64,000 nucleotides of DNA from Paraprevotella clara YIT 11840 (GTDB lineage: Bacteria; Bacteroidota; Bacteroidia; Bacteroidales; Bacteroidaceae), in NCBI RefSeq assembly GCF_000233955.1, contig NZ_JH376579.1, positions 62,001-126,000 of the forward strand, given 5' to 3'. Within the stretch, counting starts at the first letter, position 1. Each line of letters starts with the position of its first letter. Made by a program: the position numbers and the translations under genes. The notes beneath the pieces are model-generated. The model searched no databases. It worked only from the letters and a program-made list of their open reading frames with translations, and had not been told where the DNA came from. Positions 17,400 to 24,699 of the stretch are shown piece by piece.

Positions 17400-18038
17400 A
17401 TGAAGAAATTACTACTCGCAACACTCACCGCCTGCGGCGTATGGCTTGGTGCACAAGCCCAAAACACGACACATGATTATACGGACGACTTGGTAGTTTC
17501 CGTGGACAACTTCTCCACTCCTCCCATGCCGACCACTGTCTCCATAGAGTTTCCGGAAGAAGGGCTTATCAACATCGAGCTGAAAAACTTCACATTGGAG
17601 ATGGAAGGCGCAGACCCCATCCCCGTAGGCAACATACATGTCAGCGAAGTCCCGGTCACGCCACAAGGCGACTACAACGTTTTCGACCTGAAACAGAAAA
17701 CAGCCACTTTCAGCGACGGCGACCCCGGCACCCTTTGGATGTGGTCACTCTTGTTTCCGAATGGGCTTCCCATTGACATCTCCGGAAAAATATCCGACAC
17801 CAAGCTCTACTGCACGCTCGACCTCACTTTCGGTACTCAAATCATCCACGTAACTTTCGGTAAGGACGATTTCGAGTCTTCCATCCATTCCACATGGGCC
17901 GGAAAGCAAACAGAGACCACAAACGTCTATACCCTGCAAGGCATGCGGGTAAAGAGCAACGTAGCCAAGACCCATGCCTTAGACGGATTGCAGAAAGGCA
18001 TTTATATTGTAGACGGCAAGAAAGTTATCAAAGAATAA
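17400..18038 (+). CDS. Secreted calycin-like protein with sorting-type C-terminal tail
   Basis: Probable extracellular ligand-binding protein of the Bacteroidota calycin-like (lipocalin-related) group; ligand unknown. The 212 residues have a signal peptide (1-20, LGAQAQ) and a beta-rich domain at about 25-160 with the repeated pattern INIELKNFTLEM, VGNIHVSEV, ISGKISDTKLYCTLDL. The last 40 residues (VYTLQGMRV, then LQKGIYIVDGKKVIKE) resemble the type A T9SS/Por tail. The second half of the neighbour at 18474-20459 has the same domain and tail, so the two are related. A strong terminator follows. Confidence 0.82.
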   Translation: MKKLLLATLTACGVWLGAQAQNTTHDYTDDLVVSVDNFSTPPMPTTVSIEFPEEGLINIELKNFTLEMEGADPIPVGNIHVSEVPVTPQGDYNVFDLKQKTATFSDGDPGTLWMWSLLFPNGLPIDISGKISDTKLYCTLDLTFGTQIIHVTFGKDDFESSIHSTWAGKQTETTNVYTLQGMRVKSNVAKTHALDGLQKGIYIVDGKKVIKE

Positions 18039-18073
18039 AGCAACGGGCTGCGATTCCCCCAAAAAAAGAAGAT

Positions 18074-18105
18074 AAATGCCGATGGAGTGCGCTCCATCGG
18101 CATTT
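18074..18105 (+). terminator. Strong terminator after the calycin-like gene
   Basis: A perfect 14-bp stem, AAATGCCGATGGAG (18074-18087) with CTCCATCGGCATTT (18092-18105), closes a 4-base loop. The downstream T-run is short (ATTTGTC). It probably ends the 15378-18038 transcript. Confidence 0.8.
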
Positions 18106-18160
18106 GTCGTATAAATAACTGAATACAAGCCATTTCCCCACCTCCACAATCTTCCGTACA

Positions 18161-18248
18161 GATCTGCGGAGAACGAAAAATCAATCTGCTTAGAATGATT
18201 TTTCAATCTCCTGAGATTGATTCGCCCCCTTCAGCCAATGGCATTCGG
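18161..18248. repeat. Array B of the 22-base-period intergenic repeat (4 units)
   Basis: Units 18161-18182, 18183-18204, 18205-18226 and 18227-18248 are each exactly 22 bases by my cut. They begin GATC or AATC, carry TGCGGAGA / TGCTTAGA / TCCTGAGA at the centre, then ACGA / ATGA / TTGA, and end AAAATC or TTTTTC; the fourth is diverged. GAAAAATCA (18175-18183) and TGATTTTTC (18196-18204) are inverted copies. It sits in the 435-base spacer 18039-18473, which otherwise holds the terminator at 18074 and the promoter box at 18409; no gene is evident in the spacer. Confidence 0.7.
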
Positions 18249-18408
18249 CTTTTCGTTATATTGACAAAACCCCGTCCCTCTCCTTCTTTTCATCCTCCTC
18301 CCCATCCCTCGTTCTGCAAAAACGGTAACCCCATACTTTTACTGAAAATACTACCGTAAATTCCGAAAATTCTACCGAAATAGGAAACGATTTTTTCACT
18401 CCTCTGCC

Positions 18409-18416
18409 TACTTTTG
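18409..18416 (+). promoter_or_regulatory. Candidate -7 box for the 18474 gene
   Basis: TACTTTTG matches TAnnTTTG, 57 bases before the ATG at 18474. The -33 region is only T-rich. The resulting leader would be about 50 bases and strongly A-rich before the start. Confidence 0.5.
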
Positions 18417-18473
18417 TATTGGCCAAACAAACTAAAACCGGTTATTTACGAACTACAAAAAAGAAAGAAAAGA

Positions 18474-20459
18474 ATGAAGAGATTATTTACTTTTTTATAC
18501 CTCGCCACGTACCTTACGGGCGTACAAGCGCAAGGGGTATACCAAATCCCAAATTCGGACTTCGAGATTTGGATAAGCGACAAAGAACCCGGAAACGGTT
18601 GGAACTCTTTTGCCAGCGCAAGGACAGACGATTTAAGTGCCATTATAGCAAATATTGCTAAAGGCCAATCGCCAAACCCAGAAAAGGTAGAAGGATATAA
18701 CAGCGCAACCGCTGTAAAACTTTTCTCTAAAGACTTAAGCCTTGCAAAAGCCAACGGCAACCTTACCACAGGGAAAATCAACATGGGTTCCACATCTCCT
18801 AAGAATGAAAAAAATTATAATTATACGGATTTGACGAGCAGCGACCACAGCCTTTTATTTGCCGGGACACCGGACTCTGTGTCTTGCATGGCCAAATTCA
18901 CAAGCGGCGGCAGCACCAACGGAAGAGGACAGTTCATCCTGCATGACAGTTACAGCTACAAAGACCCGGAAAGCTCAAACGAAAGCGGCTATGAAAGCTA
19001 TAAAACGGCTATAGCAACCATCTATATTACGGAAACAGAAGATTGGAAGTATTTCTCTGCCCCATTCGAATACACAAACAATACAGCTACAGCAAACACA
19101 CAGTACATGTTGGCATCGTTCACCACCAATCCTATTCCTGGAGGGTCAGCCAACGACATACTCATCATAGACGATGTAAAGTTGATATATAATTCCGAAC
19201 TCACCTCCCTCAGCTATGATGATACAGACATATTCGTGAAAGGGCAAACTGATTACAACCTGGGCAGCGTGGGCTACGATGCCTCCAAGATTTCATACAC
19301 CCTAAACAGTAAAGGGGCAACCGTGGAAACATCCTACGATGAAAGCACGAGTGTTTTGACCCTGACTGTGAAAGGCAACGACATCAGTGTGAACCCAGAC
19401 AACCAACATGCCTACACTATCCAGTTTGCAAAAGAGGTTGCCGAAACACAGCAATACAGCAACACCCTTCTCGTCAACGCATTTGGTACACCCACCGAAC
19501 CGACCCTAAACACCATCAACCTCATCTGGTATAAGGACGGTTCTTATTCTTTTGAATTAAAAGGGTTTGAATTCGGAGGAATGACCATGGGCGATATTGT
19601 CATCAACAACCTGGATGTCTATACGGAAAATGACATTACGACATACTCCAAAGTAAATGAAGAGGTTTACATCGAGGGGTTGAGCGTGAGTGTCCCTATA
19701 ACCCTGAAAGCATTAGTAAGCAAAGGTAATATGACCGCAACCATAAACATCCCATTGAGTGAAGGAATGGAAGTTAATGTTTCCTTTGCCCCTTGTTTGG
19801 TAATAGACAACACACAAAACGCGATTGTGGAAACGGACGGCCTATATAACGTAACATTCAATCGCACATTCCCCATCGGATGGAGTTCCATCTGCCTGCC
19901 CTATGCCACAACCGTAGAGGCTCTCGGGGCTGTACAGATTCAGGAATTTACTGGTTGCGAACAAAACACATTAACTTTCCAAAAGATAGAAAACGGTGAA
20001 TTAGCCGCACATACACCTTATTTAATATATTTCGAGAATGCCACAACAGAAAGTGATACACCTTGGTTCTGTGTAGACGGTATCAGTACAGGCAAACCCG
20101 TTTCCGTAACCCACGGCAACGTAACCTTCACCGGCAACTATGAAGCAGGCAGGAACATGGAAGGCCTTTACGGCGTGGCCGAGAAGGACGGTGCGCAATA
20201 CATCATGCGTGGCGGAGCGGGCAGTACACTGGGCAGCACAGGAGCCTATTTCACCGTAAGCGGCTCTGAAGTGAATTCCCTGCAACTCCGGTTGGACGGA
20301 ATCGAAACAAGCATCTCCGGCGTGCAAACCGGACAGGACGGCCAGGCTTTCGACATCTACACCCTCAGCGGCATTAAGGTGCGCAGCCAAGCCGCCACAA
20401 CCGACGGCCTGCCCAAAGGCATCTACCTCATCAACGGGAAAAAACATATTGTAAAATAA
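18474..20459 (+). CDS. Secreted PCMD plus calycin-like protein with sorting-type C-terminal tail
   Basis: Large secreted protein of unknown ligand. The start is the ATG at 18474 (661 residues), which puts a signal peptide (MKRLFTFLYLATYLTGVQAQ) first; the in-frame upstream extension lacks one. Residues about 22-225 match a PCMD-type module (IPNSDFEIW, then NGWNSF and the terminal DILIIDDVKLIY). An Ig-like part follows to about 330, then a calycin-like domain (YSFELKGFEFGGMTMGDIVINNL) to about 450, a further beta-rich region, and the tail DIYTLSGIKV ... KGIYLINGKKHIVK. It shares domain and tail with the 17400 gene and is followed by a 57-residue small gene. Confidence 0.82.
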   Translation: MKRLFTFLYLATYLTGVQAQGVYQIPNSDFEIWISDKEPGNGWNSFASARTDDLSAIIANIAKGQSPNPEKVEGYNSATAVKLFSKDLSLAKANGNLTTGKINMGSTSPKNEKNYNYTDLTSSDHSLLFAGTPDSVSCMAKFTSGGSTNGRGQFILHDSYSYKDPESSNESGYESYKTAIATIYITETEDWKYFSAPFEYTNNTATANTQYMLASFTTNPIPGGSANDILIIDDVKLIYNSELTSLSYDDTDIFVKGQTDYNLGSVGYDASKISYTLNSKGATVETSYDESTSVLTLTVKGNDISVNPDNQHAYTIQFAKEVAETQQYSNTLLVNAFGTPTEPTLNTINLIWYKDGSYSFELKGFEFGGMTMGDIVINNLDVYTENDITTYSKVNEEVYIEGLSVSVPITLKALVSKGNMTATINIPLSEGMEVNVSFAPCLVIDNTQNAIVETDGLYNVTFNRTFPIGWSSICLPYATTVEALGAVQIQEFTGCEQNTLTFQKIENGELAAHTPYLIYFENATTESDTPWFCVDGISTGKPVSVTHGNVTFTGNYEAGRNMEGLYGVAEKDGAQYIMRGGAGSTLGSTGAYFTVSGSEVNSLQLRLDGIETSISGVQTGQDGQAFDIYTLSGIKVRSQAATTDGLPKGIYLINGKKHIVK

Positions 20460-20476
20460 GAAAAAGGACAAAGAAC

Positions 20477-20650
20477 ATGAAAAAAGCTTTTTATACCACA
20501 CCCGTCACAAACGTCATGGAAGTGGAAACCACTGGGAACATCTTATCAGGTTCCGACCGCTTGGGCACGGGTGACCGCAACAACGTGGGAATGCAAGATG
20601 ACATCTTCAACGGAGAATTCCGTAGCAACCAGAATATCTGGGACTTCTAA
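20477..20650 (+). CDS. Small protein of 57 residues, MKK-start, unknown function
   Basis: Short reading frame starting at the ATG at 20477, 17 bases after the previous stop and before that transcript's terminator, so it is co-transcribed with the large secreted protein. The product starts MKKAFYTTPVTNVMEVET, has no membrane span or classical signal peptide, and is Asn/Asp/Gly-rich in its second half, ending NQNIWDF. I recall small Bacteroidales proteins with a similar MKK-Y-x-x-P-x-x-x-V opening beside secreted proteins, but no function is known to me. The in-frame length, A-rich start context and operon position support a real gene. Confidence 0.65.
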   Translation: MKKAFYTTPVTNVMEVETTGNILSGSDRLGTGDRNNVGMQDDIFNGEFRSNQNIWDF

Positions 20651-20674
20651 ACCTCAACGAACGCTTATATAGCC

Positions 20675-20717
20675 AAGCCGCATCCTTTCCATTCCGTGGA
20701 AAAAGATGCGGCTTTTT
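20675..20717 (+). terminator. Terminator after the small 57-residue gene
   Basis: AAGCCGCATC ... GATGCGGCTT form a 10-bp stem, extended by TTCCA/TGGAA nearer the loop, and are followed by TTTTT. Confidence 0.85.
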
Positions 20718-20757
20718 ACCTCTTCCTTAAGAGACTGTTATTCCCTCGGACGACCTG

Positions 20758-21861
20758 TCAGCCTCGATATACGGACTTCCTCTTCAAATAGTCATCCAGA
20801 CTTACGCCTTCCATACGTTCAAAACAGCTTCGGGCTGTTTTGGAGGACCCGAAGCCTACGACTACACAGTCGTTCACCGAACGAATCGTACCTTCGGCCA
20901 CACCGCGCTTCAACGCACTGATACGGTAAGAATTGATGTAGTCGTGGCAATTATTGTAACCTTGACTTCGGAGGCACTGCAATAACAAATGGCGGTTGAT
21001 TCCCGTGGCCTCGCACAGACGGTCGCGCCCGAATGTGTTGTCTTGCCACTCACGATCGTGTTGCATAAAGAATTCCACCCGCTCGAAACGACGCCGGTTG
21101 GCTTCGTTAAAGTCCTCCTTTTCGGCCTGCACGATAACCTCCTCCGTGGGTACTTCATCCACTTCTACTATCTCCGGCTTAGGCAAATGGATGGCCATGG
21201 TCTCCAATGTCCGATAGAACAAATACATATTCAGGAGACAGAACAAATAGAAATAGACCAATAACAACATGGCATTGAACACTGCCGTCACTACTATATA
21301 GAACACCATATTCAGCCCCATGGCGGTTACGTAACCCTTCAAATAACGGGGTATCTCGGCATTCTTGACCAACAAGCGGGGCAGACGAAGTATATTGGCC
21401 ACATAATAGACAGACAATCCCAAACCGGCCAGACGGAACAACATGTCCGGCCCCCACCAGCAGTCTGCCAGTTCGGAATAGGTATGAACAATTACCGGAC
21501 GGTTCCCCAAAAGCAGACTGACGACATACAATATAATAAGGAATATGGCCGGCGAAGCATAACGCCACATTCGTCCCCACTGCAAATATCCCGGCATAGG
21601 AATACTCAGAGGATAAATACCTTGCAGGAAACAAGTGCCCACCAAAGCCAGAAGCATGAAAGGATGAAGCAAACCGATACTTTCAAACCTGAGCAGATAA
21701 CTGAACGGTATGGCTACACAGCATAGAGCACCGAATATACCCATAATCCACGCCAAGGAGAGATATTGTACTTTATATCGGGAATACAACGACAAGACGG
21801 AGGCCATCATCAAATGAATGGTGGCGATAACAACAATGGTGATAAGAATAAATGTCTGCAT
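20758..21861 (-). CDS. Membrane-anchored AraC-type helix-turn-helix regulator
   Basis: Probable membrane-embedded transcription regulator of a type common in Bacteroidota. The ATG at 21861 gives 367 residues; the frame could be read from a TTG three codons upstream, but that lies inside the promoter box. Residues 1-220 contain six or seven hydrophobic spans (FILITIVVIATIHLMMA, YLSLAWIMGIFGALCCVAI). After an acidic linker (IVEVDEVPTEEVIVQ) the C-terminal 100 residues form an AraC-like DNA-binding domain (LCEATGINRHLLLQCLRSQG, CVVVGFGSSKTARSCFERMEG). Signal and targets are unknown. It is convergent with the secreted-protein operon at 18474-20650. Confidence 0.82.
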   Translation of the reverse strand: MQTFILITIVVIATIHLMMASVLSLYSRYKVQYLSLAWIMGIFGALCCVAIPFSYLLRFESIGLLHPFMLLALVGTCFLQGIYPLSIPMPGYLQWGRMWRYASPAIFLIILYVVSLLLGNRPVIVHTYSELADCWWGPDMLFRLAGLGLSVYYVANILRLPRLLVKNAEIPRYLKGYVTAMGLNMVFYIVVTAVFNAMLLLVYFYLFCLLNMYLFYRTLETMAIHLPKPEIVEVDEVPTEEVIVQAEKEDFNEANRRRFERVEFFMQHDREWQDNTFGRDRLCEATGINRHLLLQCLRSQGYNNCHDYINSYRISALKRGVAEGTIRSVNDCVVVGFGSSKTARSCFERMEGVSLDDYLKRKSVYRG

Positions 21862-21867
21862 ACCAGG

Positions 21868-21899
21868 CAAAGTTAATAAAAAACAAGGATTCAGGCAAA
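21868..21899 (-). promoter_or_regulatory. Promoter of the AraC-type regulator, almost touching its start codon
   Basis: On the minus strand TTTG (21899-21896) and TAACTTTG (21875-21868) are separated by 20 bases, a full consensus match. Only 6 bases lie between the -7 box and the ATG at 21861, so the message must start at or within a few bases of the start codon. The recO stop is at 21891, so the promoter overlaps the 3' end of recO. Confidence 0.7.
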
Positions 21900-22616
21900 G
21901 ACTTCTTTCAATACGTCCAAAGATTTCAGTTCGGGAAATTCCGGGACATGCAACCGGTAATAATCATTCAACACCTCGATATAGCGCTCCCGTTCCCTGC
22001 GGTTCATCGCAAAAAAACGCATGGAGTCGTAATTCATCCGCATAAAAATCGGAATGGCCGCCGCTTCTTTGGGTTCCAGATAGGCATGATGGAAAGGACG
22101 GGAAGGGACAAAACAGGCATTCATCATGTCGAAATAATCCCCTTCATGCCAGGCTTCCACATTGGGATAAAAGCCGAGAAAACGCGTCAACCGCGTGATG
22201 AAAACCAAATGGAAGTTGGAAAAAGCCCGCTCGCTGGCATCCAGCCATTGCAAAGAATAAAGTATATAGGAAAAGAGCGGGCCGCCTCCCGCCTCGTGTT
22301 TCAACACCCGGCACAGGAATTCGGCCAAGAACAAAGCAATGGAAGACTTATACGGGTCGTACGGCAGCGACTGGTAAGTATAATCGAACCGCACATCCCG
22401 TATGCGTTGCAAAGCCGACTTCTGCCGGTAGTCGAAATCTATTTCCAAGATGGAAAGCGGCCGAAAGAACACACCTTTAAGGGTTGCCTTACGCGATTTC
22501 GGCAACTTTACCATAAAAGACACCGTCCCGCGCGTGGCCGTATAGATATCCACAATCAAAGAATTATCGTTGTATTTTAGCGTACGTAACACCACGCCTT
22601 GCGTTTTTTCCTGCAT
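21891..22616 (-). CDS. recO: DNA repair protein RecO
   Basis: Recombination mediator that with RecR loads RecA at gaps and anneals single strands. The 241 residues show the N-terminal OB-fold (TQGVVLRTLKYNDNSLIVDIYT, RGTVSFMVKLPKSRK) and the helical C-terminal region (LAEFLCRVLKHEAGGGPLFSYI, FVFITRLTRFLGFYPN-like segment). The zinc-binding cysteine cluster of E. coli-type RecO is absent, as in other Bacteroidota. The start ATG at 22616 is divergent from the tRNA-Glu/rpsT unit. Confidence 0.9.
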   Translation of the reverse strand: MQEKTQGVVLRTLKYNDNSLIVDIYTATRGTVSFMVKLPKSRKATLKGVFFRPLSILEIDFDYRQKSALQRIRDVRFDYTYQSLPYDPYKSSIALFLAEFLCRVLKHEAGGGPLFSYILYSLQWLDASERAFSNFHLVFITRLTRFLGFYPNVEAWHEGDYFDMMNACFVPSRPFHHAYLEPKEAAAIPIFMRMNYDSMRFFAMNRRERERYIEVLNDYYRLHVPEFPELKSLDVLKEVFA

Positions 22617-22714
22617 AAATCTCTATTTTTAGGGACTAAAATTAGGAAAAACAGCCGAAATACGGGAAAAAATCACCAAAAACACATTTTTTTGAAAGAT
22701 TTTCCTCGTTTTAT

Positions 22715-22745
22715 TTTGTCGGTTCAAAGAAAAGCCATACCTTTG
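22715..22745 (+). promoter_or_regulatory. Consensus promoter of tRNA-Glu and rpsT
   Basis: TTTG (22715-22718) and TACCTTTG (22738-22745) with exactly 19 bases between, a perfect match to the Bacteroidota housekeeping promoter. It lies 80 bases before the tRNA. Confidence 0.85.
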
Positions 22746-22825
22746 CATCGCAAATGAGAACGGTGGTCTGCAAATGACCTGAAAACGGTTTCAGAAAGCA
22801 AAAGAGCGAAAGCTCAAATCGCATT

Positions 22826-22897
22826 GGTCCCTTCGTCTATCGGTTAGGACGAGAGATTTTCATTCTCTAAAGAGGAGTTCGACTCTCCTAGGGACTA
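22826..22897 (+). tRNA. tRNA-Glu (anticodon TTC)
   Basis: A 72-base cloverleaf: acceptor GGTCCCT pairs with AGGGACT (one G-T), D arm GTC...GAC, anticodon stem AGAGA/TCTCT around the loop TTTTCAT with anticodon TTC, and T arm with GTTCGAC. The discriminator is A and CCA is not encoded. It is 30 bases ahead of rpsT and shares its promoter. Confidence 0.96.
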
Positions 22898-22927
22898 CTA
22901 AGTTGAACGAATTATTTAAACGTAAAG

Positions 22928-23182
22928 ATGGCAAACCATAAATCATCAGTAAAAAGAATACGTCAGGAGGAAAAAAGAAGACTCCACAACAGATATTACG
23001 CGAAGACCATGCGTAATGCTGTACGTAAGCTTCGCGCTACGACAGATAAGGCTGAGGCTACAGCGATGTATCCCAGTGTACAAAAGATGTTAGACAAATT
23101 GGCTAAGGTAAACATTATCCATAAGAACAAAGCTGCCAATCTGAAATCTAAATTGGCCGTTTATATCAACAAGTTGGGATAA
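22928..23182 (+). CDS. rpsT: 30S ribosomal protein S20
   Basis: Small basic protein binding the 5' domain of 16S rRNA. The 84-residue product has the typical opening [18 protein letters not shown], a long basic helix ([17 protein letters not shown]) and the C-terminal [11 protein letters not shown] segment. Normal length. It lies directly behind tRNA-Glu in one transcript and is followed by a terminator at 23203. Confidence 0.98.
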   Translation: MANHKSSVKRIRQEEKRRLHNRYYAKTMRNAVRKLRATTDKAEATAMYPSVQKMLDKLAKVNIIHKNKAANLKSKLAVYINKLG

Positions 23183-23202
23183 TAGATAATAATCATATAT
23201 AG

Positions 23203-23234
23203 AAAAGAGTTGGAGTTTCTTCAACTCTTTTTTT
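23203..23234 (+). terminator. Terminator of rpsT
   Basis: AAAAGAGTTG (23203-23212) pairs with CAACTCTTTT (23222-23231) across a 9-base loop and continues into T residues. Confidence 0.85.
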
Positions 23235-23262
23235 GTATCCGTACGCATCAGGCAAGCCGCCC

Positions 23263-23904
23263 CTAAGAAACCGACGGCATATTGATGAACACTAAATATT
23301 CCCCTTCCCCGCGTATCACGAACTCTTCACCGGTCGCCTCGTTCAATGTCCCTTGCCACCAGTTGGTAAAATCACGCAAAGGATAGGCCAAACCTTCCCC
23401 ACGTAAGCCTTGCGTACCGAAAGCAAAAATCGAAACCTGTACTCCCTTACGACAGAAAAAACGGCAATCCCCTTTCATCGGTACGAAAAAGCCGTAATCC
23501 GTATACATACGTACTTCTGCCCCCATCCGCATATATTCCATCAACAGACTGATGTTCCCCAGAGTATGGTCTTCCCTGCGCCCCGTGGCACCGACGATGG
23601 CAATCCGGCGAAATCCCTTTTCCATCAGATAGTTCACAGCCTTAGTCTGGTCGTTTGTCTCTTGGTCCGGATTATACCGGATAATGGACGCATATCTTTT
23701 TTGATTCTCCACGCTCAGCGAGTCTCCGTCCCCCACAATCCGGTCCGGCACACGTCCCGATGCCAAATAACGGTCGGCCGCTCCGTCACAACATACCGTA
23801 AAAGAAGCTGTATCCAGCATCCTCAAAGGCAAAGCCGACACAGGAAACTCCCCGTTCCCCACAACTACCGCTTCCGGCACGAAATCCCAATCGACCCGCC
23901 TCAT
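23263..23904 (-). CDS. Thiamine pyrophosphokinase
   Basis: Transfers pyrophosphate from ATP to thiamine, giving thiamine diphosphate. I choose the ATG at 23904 because it overlaps the stop of the upstream transporter gene as ATGA; an ATG at 23931 in the same frame would add 9 residues. Motifs are CCDGAADR near residue 38, the metal/diphosphate site VGDGDSLS near 55 and the NPDQETNDQTKA segment near 75, followed by GATGRREDHTLGN near 103, all standard for the family. The C-terminal beta domain binds thiamine. Pairing with a PnuC-type transporter indicates thiamine salvage. Confidence 0.92.
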   Translation of the reverse strand: MRRVDWDFVPEAVVVGNGEFPVSALPLRMLDTASFTVCCDGAADRYLASGRVPDRIVGDGDSLSVENQKRYASIIRYNPDQETNDQTKAVNYLMEKGFRRIAIVGATGRREDHTLGNISLLMEYMRMGAEVRMYTDYGFFVPMKGDCRFFCRKGVQVSIFAFGTQGLRGEGLAYPLRDFTNWWQGTLNEATGEEFVIRGEGEYLVFINMPSVS

Positions 23905-24482
23905 TTCTCTTCTTCCATCATTTGTATCCATTTCTTATATCCTCCGATAGCAATTAGGGCATAAAGGCCATACAGCCCTGCCGTAAAATAAAGCTCCTTA
24001 TAGACATACAATCCGCAGCAAACCACATCGACTACAATCCACACCAACCACTGCTCTACGTATTTACGGGCCAGCATCCATATTCCCACAATACTCAAAG
24101 CCGTCGTAAAACTGTCCGACCAAGGCACGTCACTATTGGTAAACTCTGTCAAGACCCAGGCAATCAATACCAAAGTGACCACAAAGACCGAGCACAAAGG
24201 CACATAAATCCGGGGAGGGGTATGGGTTATCGACAGAGCAGAAGCAGCGTCCTCCTTTCCGCCCCGTCCGTATTTCCAGCTCAACCATCCGTATGCTGCC
24301 GCCAACAGATAGTAAATATTGATAGCAAAATCCGCATACAATCCCGCTTCATAATACACGAAAATATAGATGGCCGGCATGACTATGCCTACTATCCACA
24401 AATAAATACTGGCTTTGTACTCCAGCCAAAGGTAAATCAGACCGACACATGTACCGGCTATCTCCAGATAATTATCCATCAC
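23901..24482 (-). CDS. pnuC: PnuC-family transporter, probably for thiamine (PnuT type)
   Basis: Membrane protein of the PnuC/SWEET-like family that lets a vitamin diffuse in, trapped afterwards by phosphorylation. The 193 residues contain about seven hydrophobic spans, with the family features YLWIVGIVMPAIYIFVYY near 27-45, WYGWxxW-like YGWLSWKYG near 64-72, and a conserved C-terminal WIVVDVVCCGLYVYKELY. PnuC members carry nicotinamide riboside, but those overlapping a thiamine pyrophosphokinase gene carry thiamine, which is the inference here. A second ATG lies one codon after the first. It has a consensus promoter at 24539-24570. Confidence 0.88.
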   Translation of the reverse strand: MMDNYLEIAGTCVGLIYLWLEYKASIYLWIVGIVMPAIYIFVYYEAGLYADFAINIYYLLAAAYGWLSWKYGRGGKEDAASALSITHTPPRIYVPLCSVFVVTLVLIAWVLTEFTNSDVPWSDSFTTALSIVGIWMLARKYVEQWLVWIVVDVVCCGLYVYKELYFTAGLYGLYALIAIGGYKKWIQMMEEEK

Positions 24483-24538
24483 CTCTTTTTCTCATTATTA
24501 AAAAACCGACATCATGCCCCGGCAACTTCTTTAAACGG

Positions 24539-24570
24539 CAAAATTACACTTTTCGACCGACGCAAGCAAA
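24539..24570 (-). promoter_or_regulatory. Promoter of the thiamine salvage pair
   Basis: On the minus strand TTTG (24570-24567) and TAATTTTG (24546-24539) are 20 bases apart. The leader to the transporter ATG would be about 50 bases, too short for a TPP riboswitch, and no THI-box motif is seen. Confidence 0.65.
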
Positions 24571-24664
24571 CATCCTCGTCTAAACCCGACAAACCTATAG
24601 GATTTTCACGGTTACATAAAGGGCAAAACCCTCCTTTTTCCTTTCCCCTTTCAAAGTTTTTGCG

Positions 24665-24672
24665 TATATTTG
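24665..24672 (+). promoter_or_regulatory. Candidate -7 box for gyrB
   Basis: TATATTTG matches TAnnTTTG, 27 bases before the gyrB ATG at 24700. The -33 region is only pyrimidine-rich. Confidence 0.5.
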
Positions 24673-24699
24673 TGCGTTAAATATGAACGAATTAAAACT

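Noticed and set aside
22619-22714. A promoter for recO in the divergent spacer
   Set aside because: No TAnnTTTG box is seen on the minus strand within 100 bases of the recO start; nothing to support a call.
24483-24699. TPP riboswitch upstream of the thiamine salvage pair
   Set aside because: The leader is about 50 bases and shows no THI-box sequence; too short for the aptamer.
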